From Bacilli bacterium (GTDB taxonomy: Bacteria; Bacillota_I; Bacilli_A; RFN20; CAG-826): a stretch of 64,000 bases of DNA. The DNA is taken from NCBI GenBank assembly GCA_017447165.1, contig JAFSOD010000001.1, positions 124,001 to 188,000 on the forward strand. The letters are read 5' to 3'. Shown in pieces: positions 9,062 to 19,185 of the stretch. The number at the start of each line of letters is the position of its first letter. Position 1 is the stretch's first letter. Below the pieces are notes generated by a model, which did no database searches, was not told where the DNA came from, and was given only the letters and a program-made list of their open reading frames with translations. Both the position numbers and the translations under genes were made by a program.

Positions 9062-10579
9062 ATGAAAATTAACGCAAATGAAATTAGTGCTTTAATTAAA
9101 GAACAAATTAAGAACTATAAACATGATGTTGATTCTAGTGATGTCGGTACAGTAATTTCTGTCGGTGATGGAATTGCTTTGGTATACGGCTTAACTCAAG
9201 CAATGCTTGGTGAACTTTTAGTTTTCACCCATGGCATATATGGCTTAGTGATGAATCTAGAAGCAGATCACGTTGGTGCGGTCTTATTAGGTGATGATTC
9301 TTTAATTAAAGAAGGCGATGAAGTGAAACGCACTAAACGCGTTATGGAAGTCCCTGTTGGTGATGCAATGTTAGGTAGAGTAGTTAACGCTCTTGGTCAA
9401 CCAATCGATGGCTTAGGACTAATTGAAACTAAAGAAACTAGACCAATTGAAGTTATCGCTCCTGGCGTTATTACCCGTAAAAGCGTAGATACACCTTTAG
9501 AAACTGGTATTACCGCTATTGATGCCATTACCCCAATTGGAAGAGGTCAAAGAGAATTAATCATTGGTGACCGTCAAACTGGTAAAACCGCGATTGCCAT
9601 TGATACCATCATTAACCAAAAGGGTAAAGATGTCCTTTGTATTTATGTAGCGATTGGCCAAAAGAACTCAACTGTGGCCCAAATCGTTGATAAATTAAAG
9701 TCTTTTGGAGCGATGGAATATACACTTGTAGTGTCTGCCACCGCGAGTGAGCCTGCACCTATGTTATATGTTGCGCCTTATGCAGGTGTCGCCATGGGTG
9801 AATATTGGATGCACCAAGGAAAAGACGTCTTAATCGTCTACGACGATTTAAGTAAACACGCTGTTAGTTATCGTACTTTATCGTTACTACTTAAACGTTC
9901 CCCAGGAAGAGAAGCTTATCCTGGCGATGTCTTCTACTTACATTCACGTTTACTTGAACGTGCTTGTAAATTAGACGATAAATTTGGTGGTGGTTCCATT
10001 ACTGCTTTACCAATTGTGGAAACTCAAGCTGGAGATATCTCTGCTTACATTCCTACTAACGTTATTTCTATCACTGACGGACAAATCTTCTTAGTCACTG
10101 ATTTATTCAATGCTGGTCAAAGACCTGCGATTGACGCTGGTTTATCTGTCTCCCGTGTTGGTGGAGCGGCACAAACCAAAGCCATGAAGCAAGTTGCGAG
10201 AAGTTTAAAGATCGATTTAGCGAGCTTTGAAGAAATGAAATCATTCTCTCAGTTCGGTAGTGATTTAGATGCTTCTACTTTAGCAATCTTAAAACACGGA
10301 GAAGCTCTTCTTGAAGTTTTAAAACAAGGGCAATATAACCCTTATCCAATGGAGAAAGAAATTTTCTATCTCTTCGCTGCTAAAAATAAATATTTAGATG
10401 AGCTTAAGAAAAGTAAGATTAGTGCTTACTTAGCGAAAGCCTATGAATATTCTTTAAGTAATGACAGGTCTTTACTTAATAGCGTTAGAGAAAATAAAGA
10501 AATTCTTCCAGAAGTGGAGAAGAAGTTAATTGCTCAATTTGAGAAATTTAACGAATTATATTTAGAAGAATATAAATAA
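9062..10579 (+). CDS. atpA: ATP synthase F1 subunit alpha
   Basis: Non-catalytic nucleotide-binding subunit of the F1 head, 505 residues. Walker A is GDRQTGKT near residue 170, and the signature [14 protein letters not shown] lies near residue 360. The N-terminal barrel and C-terminal helical domain are complete. A good ribosome binding site (AAGGAGG) precedes the start. Confidence 0.98.
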   Translation: MKINANEISALIKEQIKNYKHDVDSSDVGTVISVGDGIALVYGLTQAMLGELLVFTHGIYGLVMNLEADHVGAVLLGDDSLIKEGDEVKRTKRVMEVPVGDAMLGRVVNALGQPIDGLGLIETKETRPIEVIAPGVITRKSVDTPLETGITAIDAITPIGRGQRELIIGDRQTGKTAIAIDTIINQKGKDVLCIYVAIGQKNSTVAQIVDKLKSFGAMEYTLVVSATASEPAPMLYVAPYAGVAMGEYWMHQGKDVLIVYDDLSKHAVSYRTLSLLLKRSPGREAYPGDVFYLHSRLLERACKLDDKFGGGSITALPIVETQAGDISAYIPTNVISITDGQIFLVTDLFNAGQRPAIDAGLSVSRVGGAAQTKAMKQVARSLKIDLASFEEMKSFSQFGSDLDASTLAILKHGEALLEVLKQGQYNPYPMEKEIFYLFAAKNKYLDELKKSKISAYLAKAYEYSLSNDRSLLNSVRENKEILPEVEKKLIAQFEKFNELYLEEYK

Positions 10580-10584
10580 AATTT

Positions 10585-12850
<2,266 letters not shown>

Positions 12851-12851
<1 letters not shown>

Positions 12852-13255
12852 TGAATAAAACTATTCATCTAGATATTTATACTCCAACTGGAAAGTACTT
12901 ATCTACTGAAGTTGACTTTATAAAAGTCACTAGTAGTGTAGCGGTTTTAGGTATTCTTCCAGGACACGCCCCACTTGTGACTACTTTAGAGATTTGTAAA
13001 CTTACTTTAAGAAGCAACTCTAAAGATAGTGTTTACGCTATCGGGGGTGGTGTTTTAAATATTAAAAAAGATCGTTCAGTAGTGATGTTACTTAATTCTA
13101 TTGAACGCTCTGATGAAATTGATTTTAAACGTGCAAGTGATGCTAAAGCACGTGCAGAAGAAAGATTAAATGCACGTCACGAAGAGTTAGATATCACTAG
13201 GGCTAAAGCGGCATTAAGCAGAGCCCTTAACAGATTATCACTCAAAGACGAATAA
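12851..13255 (+). CDS. atpC: ATP synthase F1 subunit epsilon
   Basis: A 134-residue subunit at the foot of the rotor, often an inhibitor of ATP hydrolysis. It has the N-terminal beta sandwich with GILPGHAPLVTTL and a C-terminal helical hairpin (RASDAKARAEERLNARHEEL). Last ATP synthase gene of the operon; overlaps atpD by one base. Confidence 0.95.
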
Positions 13256-13288
13256 AAGATATAATTATTATATAAAGGAGAAATTGAT

Positions 13289-13852
13289 ATGCATTCATGG
13301 CATGATGTCAAAGCGTGTAGAGTTACACCTGATAAGTTCTTAGCCCTTATTGAAATTTCTAAAGGCAGTAAGAACAAATATGAATTAGATAAAGAAACTG
13401 GTCACTTAATCTTAGATAGAGTCCTTTTTACTAGTACTCACTATCCACAAAATTATGGTTTTATTCCAAGAACCTACGCCAGAGACTATGACCCTCTTGA
13501 TGTTTTAGTTCTTTGTAGTGAGTCCATTATTCCTATGTCTTTTGTGGAATGTAAACCAATAGGTGTTCTTATCATGAAAGATAATGGCTTATTCGATGAA
13601 AAGATTATTGCCGTCCCTTTAAATGACCCTTTTTATTCTCCTTATGATTCTATTAAAGACATCCCTGCTCACATCATGGATGAAATTAAACACTTTTTTG
13701 CAGTTTATAAGACTTTAGAAAATAAAGCGACCGCAATTGACGAAGTCAAAGACGTTGATGTTGCCAAACAAATCATTAGAGATTGTATTAAAGCTTATAA
13801 GACGACAATTGAACCAAAACATTTAGCGGAAAAACACGCTAGAGGTATATGA
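13289..13852 (+). CDS. ppa: Inorganic pyrophosphatase, family I
   Basis: Hydrolyses pyrophosphate to phosphate in the cytoplasm. Family I residues are clear: EISKGSKNKYELDKETG, the YPQNYGFIPRT segment and the metal signature DYDPLDVLVL. Length (187 residues) is normal. AAAGGAGAA precedes the start, 33 bases after atpC, with no terminator between, so it is likely read with the ATP synthase. Its product removes the substrate used by the PPi-type phosphofructokinase that heads the same operon. Confidence 0.95.
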   Translation: MHSWHDVKACRVTPDKFLALIEISKGSKNKYELDKETGHLILDRVLFTSTHYPQNYGFIPRTYARDYDPLDVLVLCSESIIPMSFVECKPIGVLIMKDNGLFDEKIIAVPLNDPFYSPYDSIKDIPAHIMDEIKHFFAVYKTLENKATAIDEVKDVDVAKQIIRDCIKAYKTTIEPKHLAEKHARGI

Positions 13853-14367
13853 TCCATATCGTTTTATATCAACCAGAAAAGCCACAAAACACAGGGAACA
13901 TTATGAGAACTTGTGTAGCCATTAACGCTACACTGGACATCATCGGTCCTCTGTCTTTTTCTTTAGATGCTAAAGATCTTAAACGAGCGGGATTAGACTA
14001 TATTGATTCTTTAAAATATAACTATTTTTCTTCTTATGAAGAATATTTAAAAGAATATCCTCACGCTGATACATATTACATCACTAGATATAGCGATAAA
14101 GTCTATTCAGAGTTTGACTTTACAGGAATCACTCATGACATCTTTTTAATGTTTGGAAGAGAATCAACTGGGATTCCTCACGATATCTTAAGAAGTCATC
14201 CTGATAGATTACTTAGAATTCCAATGGTCCCTGAGGCTAGAAGTCTTAATTTATCTAACTCCGTAGCGATTGTGGTCTATGAAGTCTTAAGACAATTAAA
14301 ATACCCTAATCTAGCGACTCACGAAGCGATTAAGGGTGAAGGATTTTTATTTAACGAAAAAGATTAA
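13849..14367 (+). CDS. trmL: tRNA (cytidine/uridine-34 2'-O)-methyltransferase TrmL
   Basis: SPOUT-family methyltransferase for the wobble base of tRNA-Leu. Motifs: PEKPQNTGNIMRTC (N-terminal signature), MFGRESTGIP and LNLSNSVAIVVYE in the knotted SAM site. Length 172 residues is typical. The start overlaps the ppa stop as ATGA. Last gene of the long operon, converging on rqcH with a 4-base overlap. Confidence 0.92.
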   Translation: MIHIVLYQPEKPQNTGNIMRTCVAINATLDIIGPLSFSLDAKDLKRAGLDYIDSLKYNYFSSYEEYLKEYPHADTYYITRYSDKVYSEFDFTGITHDIFLMFGRESTGIPHDILRSHPDRLLRIPMVPEARSLNLSNSVAIVVYEVLRQLKYPNLATHEAIKGEGFLFNEKD

Positions 14368-14377
14368 AATCTTTTTT
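14357..14377. terminator. Weak bidirectional terminator-like hairpin at trmL/rqcH ends
   Basis: AAAAAGAT (14357-14364) pairs with ATCTTTTT (14369-14376) around a four-base loop. The stop codons of both convergent genes lie in it. Only one G:C pair supports the stem, so efficiency is doubtful. Confidence 0.4.
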
Positions 14378-15740
14378 GAGTAAGTAATAACTTCTTAGTG
14401 GAGTCTCTAACTTCTCTTAAGTTATAAGTCTCGTATTTATTAAGTAAAACTTGGCCAGTTGATTGGCCTTTTCTGATGTCTTTAATCTTAGAAACTTGCA
14501 GCTCTGCGTCTACTTTGCCAGATAATAGGAGTGCAATCTCTAGGCCCACTAGTAATGTGTCTTTATTCACATTATTAGAAAAGATAACAACATGAGAAGC
14601 GCTAAAATTAGCAACATGGATAAAAATGTCTTCTTTATTAGCTTTTTTAAAAGTTAATACATTATTCTGTTCTTTATTTTTACCAAAGCCAATTCTAATG
14701 TGGTTATATTCTACATAGTAAGGAGAATTGCTTGGTGGTAACTGTTTACTTTTTTTATTGGTTTGTTTTGGTAGATATTTTTGACTCAACTCTAAAATTT
14801 CTTCTTCGCTTAGATATTCAAAGATACTTAATAATCTTTCGTATTCTTCAATTTCTTTATTAGCGATATCGATTTCTCGATTGTCGTTTTCGATTGTACG
14901 TTTATATTTCTTATATTTATTAAATAAGGATGTTGCGTTTTCCTCTACTGATAAATCTTTATCATAAGGAGGGATAGTAGTGATCAACACTTCTAATTCT
15001 TCTTTATCATCTTTATAAGTTAATAAAGCCTCTCCATATTCCTTATAGACTAATTTCTTTTTGGCATCCTCTAGCTCATTTTCTAAAACTTTGATTTTTC
15101 TTTTTAAGGATTTGATTTTAGTTTTTAAATGGTTATATAAAGGTAGCGCTTTTTCTTTTTGCTTTAAGTTGATAGAATCTAAAACATATTTAGAGATGTC
15201 TTTATTATACTTAGTATAATTAAATGTTCCTCTTTCTAACTCTTTATTCTTAGTTAAAGGAACGTACTTCATCTTTTGGATAATTGGTCTAGAAGCAGTT
15301 AAGTCTGAGTAGTGTTTGGCGAAGATGATATTCTCTTTAGAATCTAAGAAAATGAGATTAGAAATAGTTGGAATCAACTCTAAAACTAAATAGTATGTTT
15401 CTTTCTCATAGAAATCATTTGATTTATGGAGAGTGAATTTAAGAACTCGATCGTTATTTAAAACGTCAATCGCGATAATATAAGAACCTTTTAAGTATTT
15501 TCTTAAATTATCATTTAATTGCCCTAACACTGTATGAGCGTTAAAGTCAGTAGGTACAAATCCTAAAAAAGGAGATGAGTGGTTTAAACTGATTAATAAT
15601 TTTTCTTTGTTATAAAACGAAAACGTTAACAAGATATCGTGAGAGTTCACTACCACAACGTTAGTGATAAAACTATTCAATATTTTCTTGTCTAGGTCTT
15701 CTTTTATTTGAAAAATACCATCTAAATTAAGTTTTTCCAT
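14364..15740 (-). CDS. rqcH: RqcH/NFACT ribosome quality control protein
   Basis: Binds stalled 50S subunits and recruits tRNA-Ala for C-terminal alanine tailing. NFACT-N lies at about 1-160 with the functional Asp-Arg pair in NNDRVLKF. A long coiled coil covers about 195-320. NFACT-R (DUF814) lies near 340-430 with DIFIHVANFSASHVVIF, where Phe replaces the usual Trp. At 458 residues it is about 110 shorter than the 570 of Bacillus subtilis RqcH; the missing part is the helix-hairpin-helix region between NFACT-N and the coiled coil. No clear ribosome binding site precedes the start. Gene order with gmk and priA matches Bacillus (yloA-gmk-priA). Confidence 0.88.
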   Translation of the reverse strand: MEKLNLDGIFQIKEDLDKKILNSFITNVVVVNSHDILLTFSFYNKEKLLISLNHSSPFLGFVPTDFNAHTVLGQLNDNLRKYLKGSYIIAIDVLNNDRVLKFTLHKSNDFYEKETYYLVLELIPTISNLIFLDSKENIIFAKHYSDLTASRPIIQKMKYVPLTKNKELERGTFNYTKYNKDISKYVLDSINLKQKEKALPLYNHLKTKIKSLKRKIKVLENELEDAKKKLVYKEYGEALLTYKDDKEELEVLITTIPPYDKDLSVEENATSLFNKYKKYKRTIENDNREIDIANKEIEEYERLLSIFEYLSEEEILELSQKYLPKQTNKKSKQLPPSNSPYYVEYNHIRIGFGKNKEQNNVLTFKKANKEDIFIHVANFSASHVVIFSNNVNKDTLLVGLEIALLLSGKVDAELQVSKIKDIRKGQSTGQVLLNKYETYNLREVRDSTKKLLLTQKRF

Positions 15741-15769
15741 TATAGTTCAATTATTTCATAATTTCCTAT

Positions 15770-15798
15770 TTGATAAAAGATAAATAGACTCTTATAAT
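15770..15798 (+). promoter_or_regulatory. gmk promoter, near-leaderless
   Basis: -35 TTGATA (15770-15775), 17 bases, -10 TATAAT (15793-15798). The predicted transcript begins near 15805, two bases before the gmk ATG, and no Shine-Dalgarno motif is present. Confidence 0.75.
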
Positions 15799-15806
15799 AT
15801 TAAAAA

Positions 15807-16379
15807 ATGAAAAAAGGATTACTCATTATTTTGTCAGGACCTTCCGGTGTAGGCAAAGGTACAATCAGAAGATATATCATGGATAACTTTGATATCCAAC
15901 TTTCTTATTCCATTTCCATGACCACTAGACCTCAAAGAGAAAAAGAAATCGAAGGTGTTGATTATTATTTCGTTTCTAATGAAGAATTCGATCGTAATAT
16001 TAAAGAGAATAACTTCTTAGAATGGGAAGAATTCGTGGGTAATCGATATGGCACTCCTAAAGACAAAGTTGAAGAGTTAAGAAAACAAGGCAAAAACGTT
16101 TTCTTAGAAATCGAAGTCAATGGAGCAGCAGAAGTGATGAGCAAGGTCAAAGATGACCGCGTCATCTCCTTCTTCTTAATGCCACCAAACATCCAAGCGT
16201 TAGAACAAAGAATTAGAAGAAGAAAAACTGAAAGCGAAGATGTCATTCAAGCTAGATTAAATAAAGGCAAATCTGAGATGACTAAAGCTGACCAATATGA
16301 CCACGTCATTCTTAATGACGATGTCGCGAGAGCCAGTAGAGAAATCGTTGATTGCATCAATAGAAAATTAAAAAGTTAA
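15807..16379 (+). CDS. gmk: Guanylate kinase
   Basis: Phosphorylates GMP to GDP with ATP. P-loop GPSGVGKGT lies near residue 11; SMTTRPQREKEIEGVDYYFV is the GMP-binding signature. Length 190 residues is normal. The start follows a consensus -10 box by 8 bases and lacks a ribosome binding site, so the mRNA is predicted to be leaderless. priA follows after 8 bases; the rpoZ and coaBC genes often found between gmk and priA are absent here. Confidence 0.96.
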   Translation: MKKGLLIILSGPSGVGKGTIRRYIMDNFDIQLSYSISMTTRPQREKEIEGVDYYFVSNEEFDRNIKENNFLEWEEFVGNRYGTPKDKVEELRKQGKNVFLEIEVNGAAEVMSKVKDDRVISFFLMPPNIQALEQRIRRRKTESEDVIQARLNKGKSEMTKADQYDHVILNDDVARASREIVDCINRKLKS

Positions 16380-16387
16380 GGACGAAC

Positions 16388-18583
16388 ATGAAAATAATTG
16401 AACTACTCATTGAGCATAATAATTATTCGTTAAATCGTCCTTTTTCTTATATCTATAATGGTGATAAAAAAGTTGATCGTGGTTATCGTGTACTGGTGAC
16501 ATTTAATCACCAAGAACTAGTGGGCTATGTCACTAGTGTTAGCGAGACTAATAAAACTAAAAAAGAATTAGAAGAAGAACTTGGTTTTAATATTGATGAA
16601 ATAGTGGATGTTATTGATTCTTCACCTTTATTAAACGAAGACTTAATGAAACTCGCCGATGAAGTTAGTGACTATTATTTAGCGAGTAAAATCTCAGTGT
16701 TGCAAACAATGCTCCCTCCTTCTTTAAGTCCTAGAAGAAGTTCTTTAAAGGCCCCAAAAATTGCTTATGACCAATATATAATTATTAAGGATTATGATGA
16801 AAGCGAATTAACCTCTAAACAAATTGAATTGCTTAGATTAATTCAAAAGAATCAACCAGTTCTTAAAAGAGAAATTAAACAAGTTAGTGTTTTAGAAAAA
16901 TTACTCGAATATGGTCGAGTTGTTATCGTTAAAAAAGAGAAAAGAAGATTACAGATCCCTAATTATGAAAAAGTGGAAATCCCTTCTTTAACTAACGACC
17001 AACAAAAGGTCGTGGACGAGTTTAATAATTCTAGTGACCAAGTCTATTTATTAGAAGGCGTTACTGGAAGTGGAAAAAGCGAGGTTTATCTACACTTATC
17101 TAAACAAATCTTAGAACAAGGTAAGTCTGTTTTAATGCTTGTTCCGGAAATATCTTTAACTCCGATGATGATGAGGAACTTTATCTCAAGATTTGGGGAA
17201 GATGTGGCGATTCTTCATAGCGAACTCACTCCAGCGGAGAAATATGATGAATATCGTAAGATTGCTTCTGAAAAATGCAAGATAGTGGTTGGCGCACGTA
17301 GTGCAATATTTGCCCCACTTAGTAATATTGGCTTAATCATATTAGACGAAGAACATGTTGAAAGTTATAAACAAGATGTTCCTCCTTTTTATCACGCTAG
17401 AGAAGTAGCCATTATTAGAAGTAAGATGCACAACTGCAAAGTGCTTTTAGGTAGTGCTACTCCTTCTTTAGAAAGTAGAGCCAGGGCAGGAAAAGGTGTT
17501 TATCATTTACTCACTTTAACTAAAAGAATTAACGAGAAAGAACTTCCGAAGACCACAATTGTGAATATGACCGACTATCATAATATTGATCGTGAAAGTT
17601 ATATCTTCTCTCTTAAACTTAAAGATGCAATTCAAAAGACTTTAGATAACTATAATCAGATTATCCTTCTTATTAATAAAAGAGGATTTTCATCAAGTGT
17701 ATATTGTCGAAGTTGTGGACATATTTTTAAGTGTCCAACTTGTAACATACCTTTAACCTATCATAAGAGTGATAGAATGCTTAAATGTCATCACTGCAAC
17801 TACTGTGAAGTTGATCATGAAACCTGTCCAGAATGTGGCTCTAAATATTTAATGAGAGTGGGATATGGCACTGAACGAATTGAAGAAGAAATTCATAAGT
17901 TATTCCCTGAAGCTAGAACACTAAGACTTGATAGCGATTCTGCAAAAATCAGAACTAAAATTCCTCAAATTATTGAGGCTTTTAGAAATAAAGAAGCCGA
18001 TATTTTAATTGGCACACAGATGATCGCTAAAGGGCACGACTTCCCTGATGTCACTTTAGTGGGTGTAGTAAATGCTGATATTGGTTTATCTTTACCAAGT
18101 TATCGAAGTAGTGAAAGAGTGTTCCAACTTATCACTCAAGCAGTAGGTAGAAGTGGTAGAAGTGATAAAAAAGGTGAAGCGATTATTCAAACCTACTCTC
18201 CTACTCACTATGCGATTACTATGGCCGCAAGACAAGACTATGAGCTTTTCTATAGAAAAGAAATGGAAATTAGAAAACTTCAATTCTATCCGCCTTATTC
18301 CTATATTGCTAGTATTACAGTCGCATCTAAAAATGAAGAACTCACCATTGATACAGTTTATAGAATTATTGATAAATTAGCAGATGAATTAAAACAAGAG
18401 GCAGTGATATTAGGTCCAACAACTCCATATGTCCCTTATGAAAATAACAAACATATCCGTTCAATAATGGTTAAATATCGTCATGGTGAAATCGTTAAAC
18501 CAGCCTTAGAAAAACTACTAAAAAGCAGTCTTAATAAGAGTGGAATCTCTTTAACAGTTAATATTGACCCTTACAATTTATAG
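16388..18583 (+). CDS. priA: Primosomal replication restart helicase PriA
   Basis: Rebuilds stalled replication forks. Helicase motifs: GVTGSGKSEVY (Walker A, near residue 226), LDEEH, GSATPSLES and the C-terminal AVGRSGR. Eight zinc-binding cysteines are clear: CRSC, CPTC, CHHC...C and CPEC between about residues 440 and 485. Length 731 residues is slightly below the family norm. Co-transcribed with gmk. Confidence 0.96.
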   Translation: MKIIELLIEHNNYSLNRPFSYIYNGDKKVDRGYRVLVTFNHQELVGYVTSVSETNKTKKELEEELGFNIDEIVDVIDSSPLLNEDLMKLADEVSDYYLASKISVLQTMLPPSLSPRRSSLKAPKIAYDQYIIIKDYDESELTSKQIELLRLIQKNQPVLKREIKQVSVLEKLLEYGRVVIVKKEKRRLQIPNYEKVEIPSLTNDQQKVVDEFNNSSDQVYLLEGVTGSGKSEVYLHLSKQILEQGKSVLMLVPEISLTPMMMRNFISRFGEDVAILHSELTPAEKYDEYRKIASEKCKIVVGARSAIFAPLSNIGLIILDEEHVESYKQDVPPFYHAREVAIIRSKMHNCKVLLGSATPSLESRARAGKGVYHLLTLTKRINEKELPKTTIVNMTDYHNIDRESYIFSLKLKDAIQKTLDNYNQIILLINKRGFSSSVYCRSCGHIFKCPTCNIPLTYHKSDRMLKCHHCNYCEVDHETCPECGSKYLMRVGYGTERIEEEIHKLFPEARTLRLDSDSAKIRTKIPQIIEAFRNKEADILIGTQMIAKGHDFPDVTLVGVVNADIGLSLPSYRSSERVFQLITQAVGRSGRSDKKGEAIIQTYSPTHYAITMAARQDYELFYRKEMEIRKLQFYPPYSYIASITVASKNEELTIDTVYRIIDKLADELKQEAVILGPTTPYVPYENNKHIRSIMVKYRHGEIVKPALEKLLKSSLNKSGISLTVNIDPYNL

Positions 18584-18618
18584 AGAAATTGTAGTATAGT
18601 ATTACACGAGGTGAATTT

Positions 18619-19065
18619 ATGATTAGTGTATTTGTTTATGGATTAGATCAATTCTTAGTTGGAGATTTAAGTGTCCAATTAGGTAAAGACTTAGCTAAAC
18701 TTTATGAAGTTGATGAAGATGATATCAACTTTGTTGCTCCTAACGCAATGGTGTTCCATCAAAGAGCGGAACAAACTTCTTGGAGAGTTATTGTTGAAGT
18801 AAACGTCCCTAAGAAATTAGAAGTCTTACAAGAACAAGCTACTCAAGTGATTGTCCATCACATTAAACAAATTGCTATTCACGTTGAAATCTTATTCAAA
18901 TACTACTTAAGCGATCACCATCACTTAGAAATTAATGAAGAATATCCACTTTATCTTGAAGAACAACCTGATGTGGAAATTGAGACAGAATATCCTGATG
19001 ACATCGAAGAAGGTGAAGGGGAAGACGAGATTTATACCGGAGATATATTTGAAGGTTTAAAATAA
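18619..19065 (+). CDS. DUF1904-like small protein with acidic tail
   Basis: A 148-residue cytoplasmic protein. The first 100 residues have the alternation of a tautomerase-like fold (MISVFVYGLDQF; VIVEVNVPKK; HVEILFKYY), which resembles DUF1904; this is a judgement by eye. The last 45 residues are very acidic (Glu/Asp-rich). No function is known. GAGGTG precedes the start, 35 bases after priA, and a terminator follows, so it is the last gene of the gmk-priA unit or has its own promoter (TATAGT at 18595). Confidence 0.65.
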   Translation: MISVFVYGLDQFLVGDLSVQLGKDLAKLYEVDEDDINFVAPNAMVFHQRAEQTSWRVIVEVNVPKKLEVLQEQATQVIVHHIKQIAIHVEILFKYYLSDHHHLEINEEYPLYLEEQPDVEIETEYPDDIEEGEGEDEIYTGDIFEGLK

Positions 19066-19087
19066 TCCGATTCAGTCGGATTTTTTA
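19064..19087 (+). terminator. Rho-independent terminator after the DUF1904-like gene
   Basis: AATCCGA (19064-19070) pairs with TCGGATT (19076-19082) around TTCAG, then TTTT. Confidence 0.88.
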
Positions 19088-19185
19088 TAATTACTCAATT
19101 TTAATTGAATATATGCTTTGAAAAACTATTTTTAGATATATTTCTATATGTTAAAATAAACATGCTATTTAGAGAGGATTTAACT

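Noticed and set aside
19095-19108. TCAATT-TT-AATTGA palindrome as an operator of the surface protein gene
   Set aside because: Short, all but A/T, and no convincing promoter could be placed beside it.
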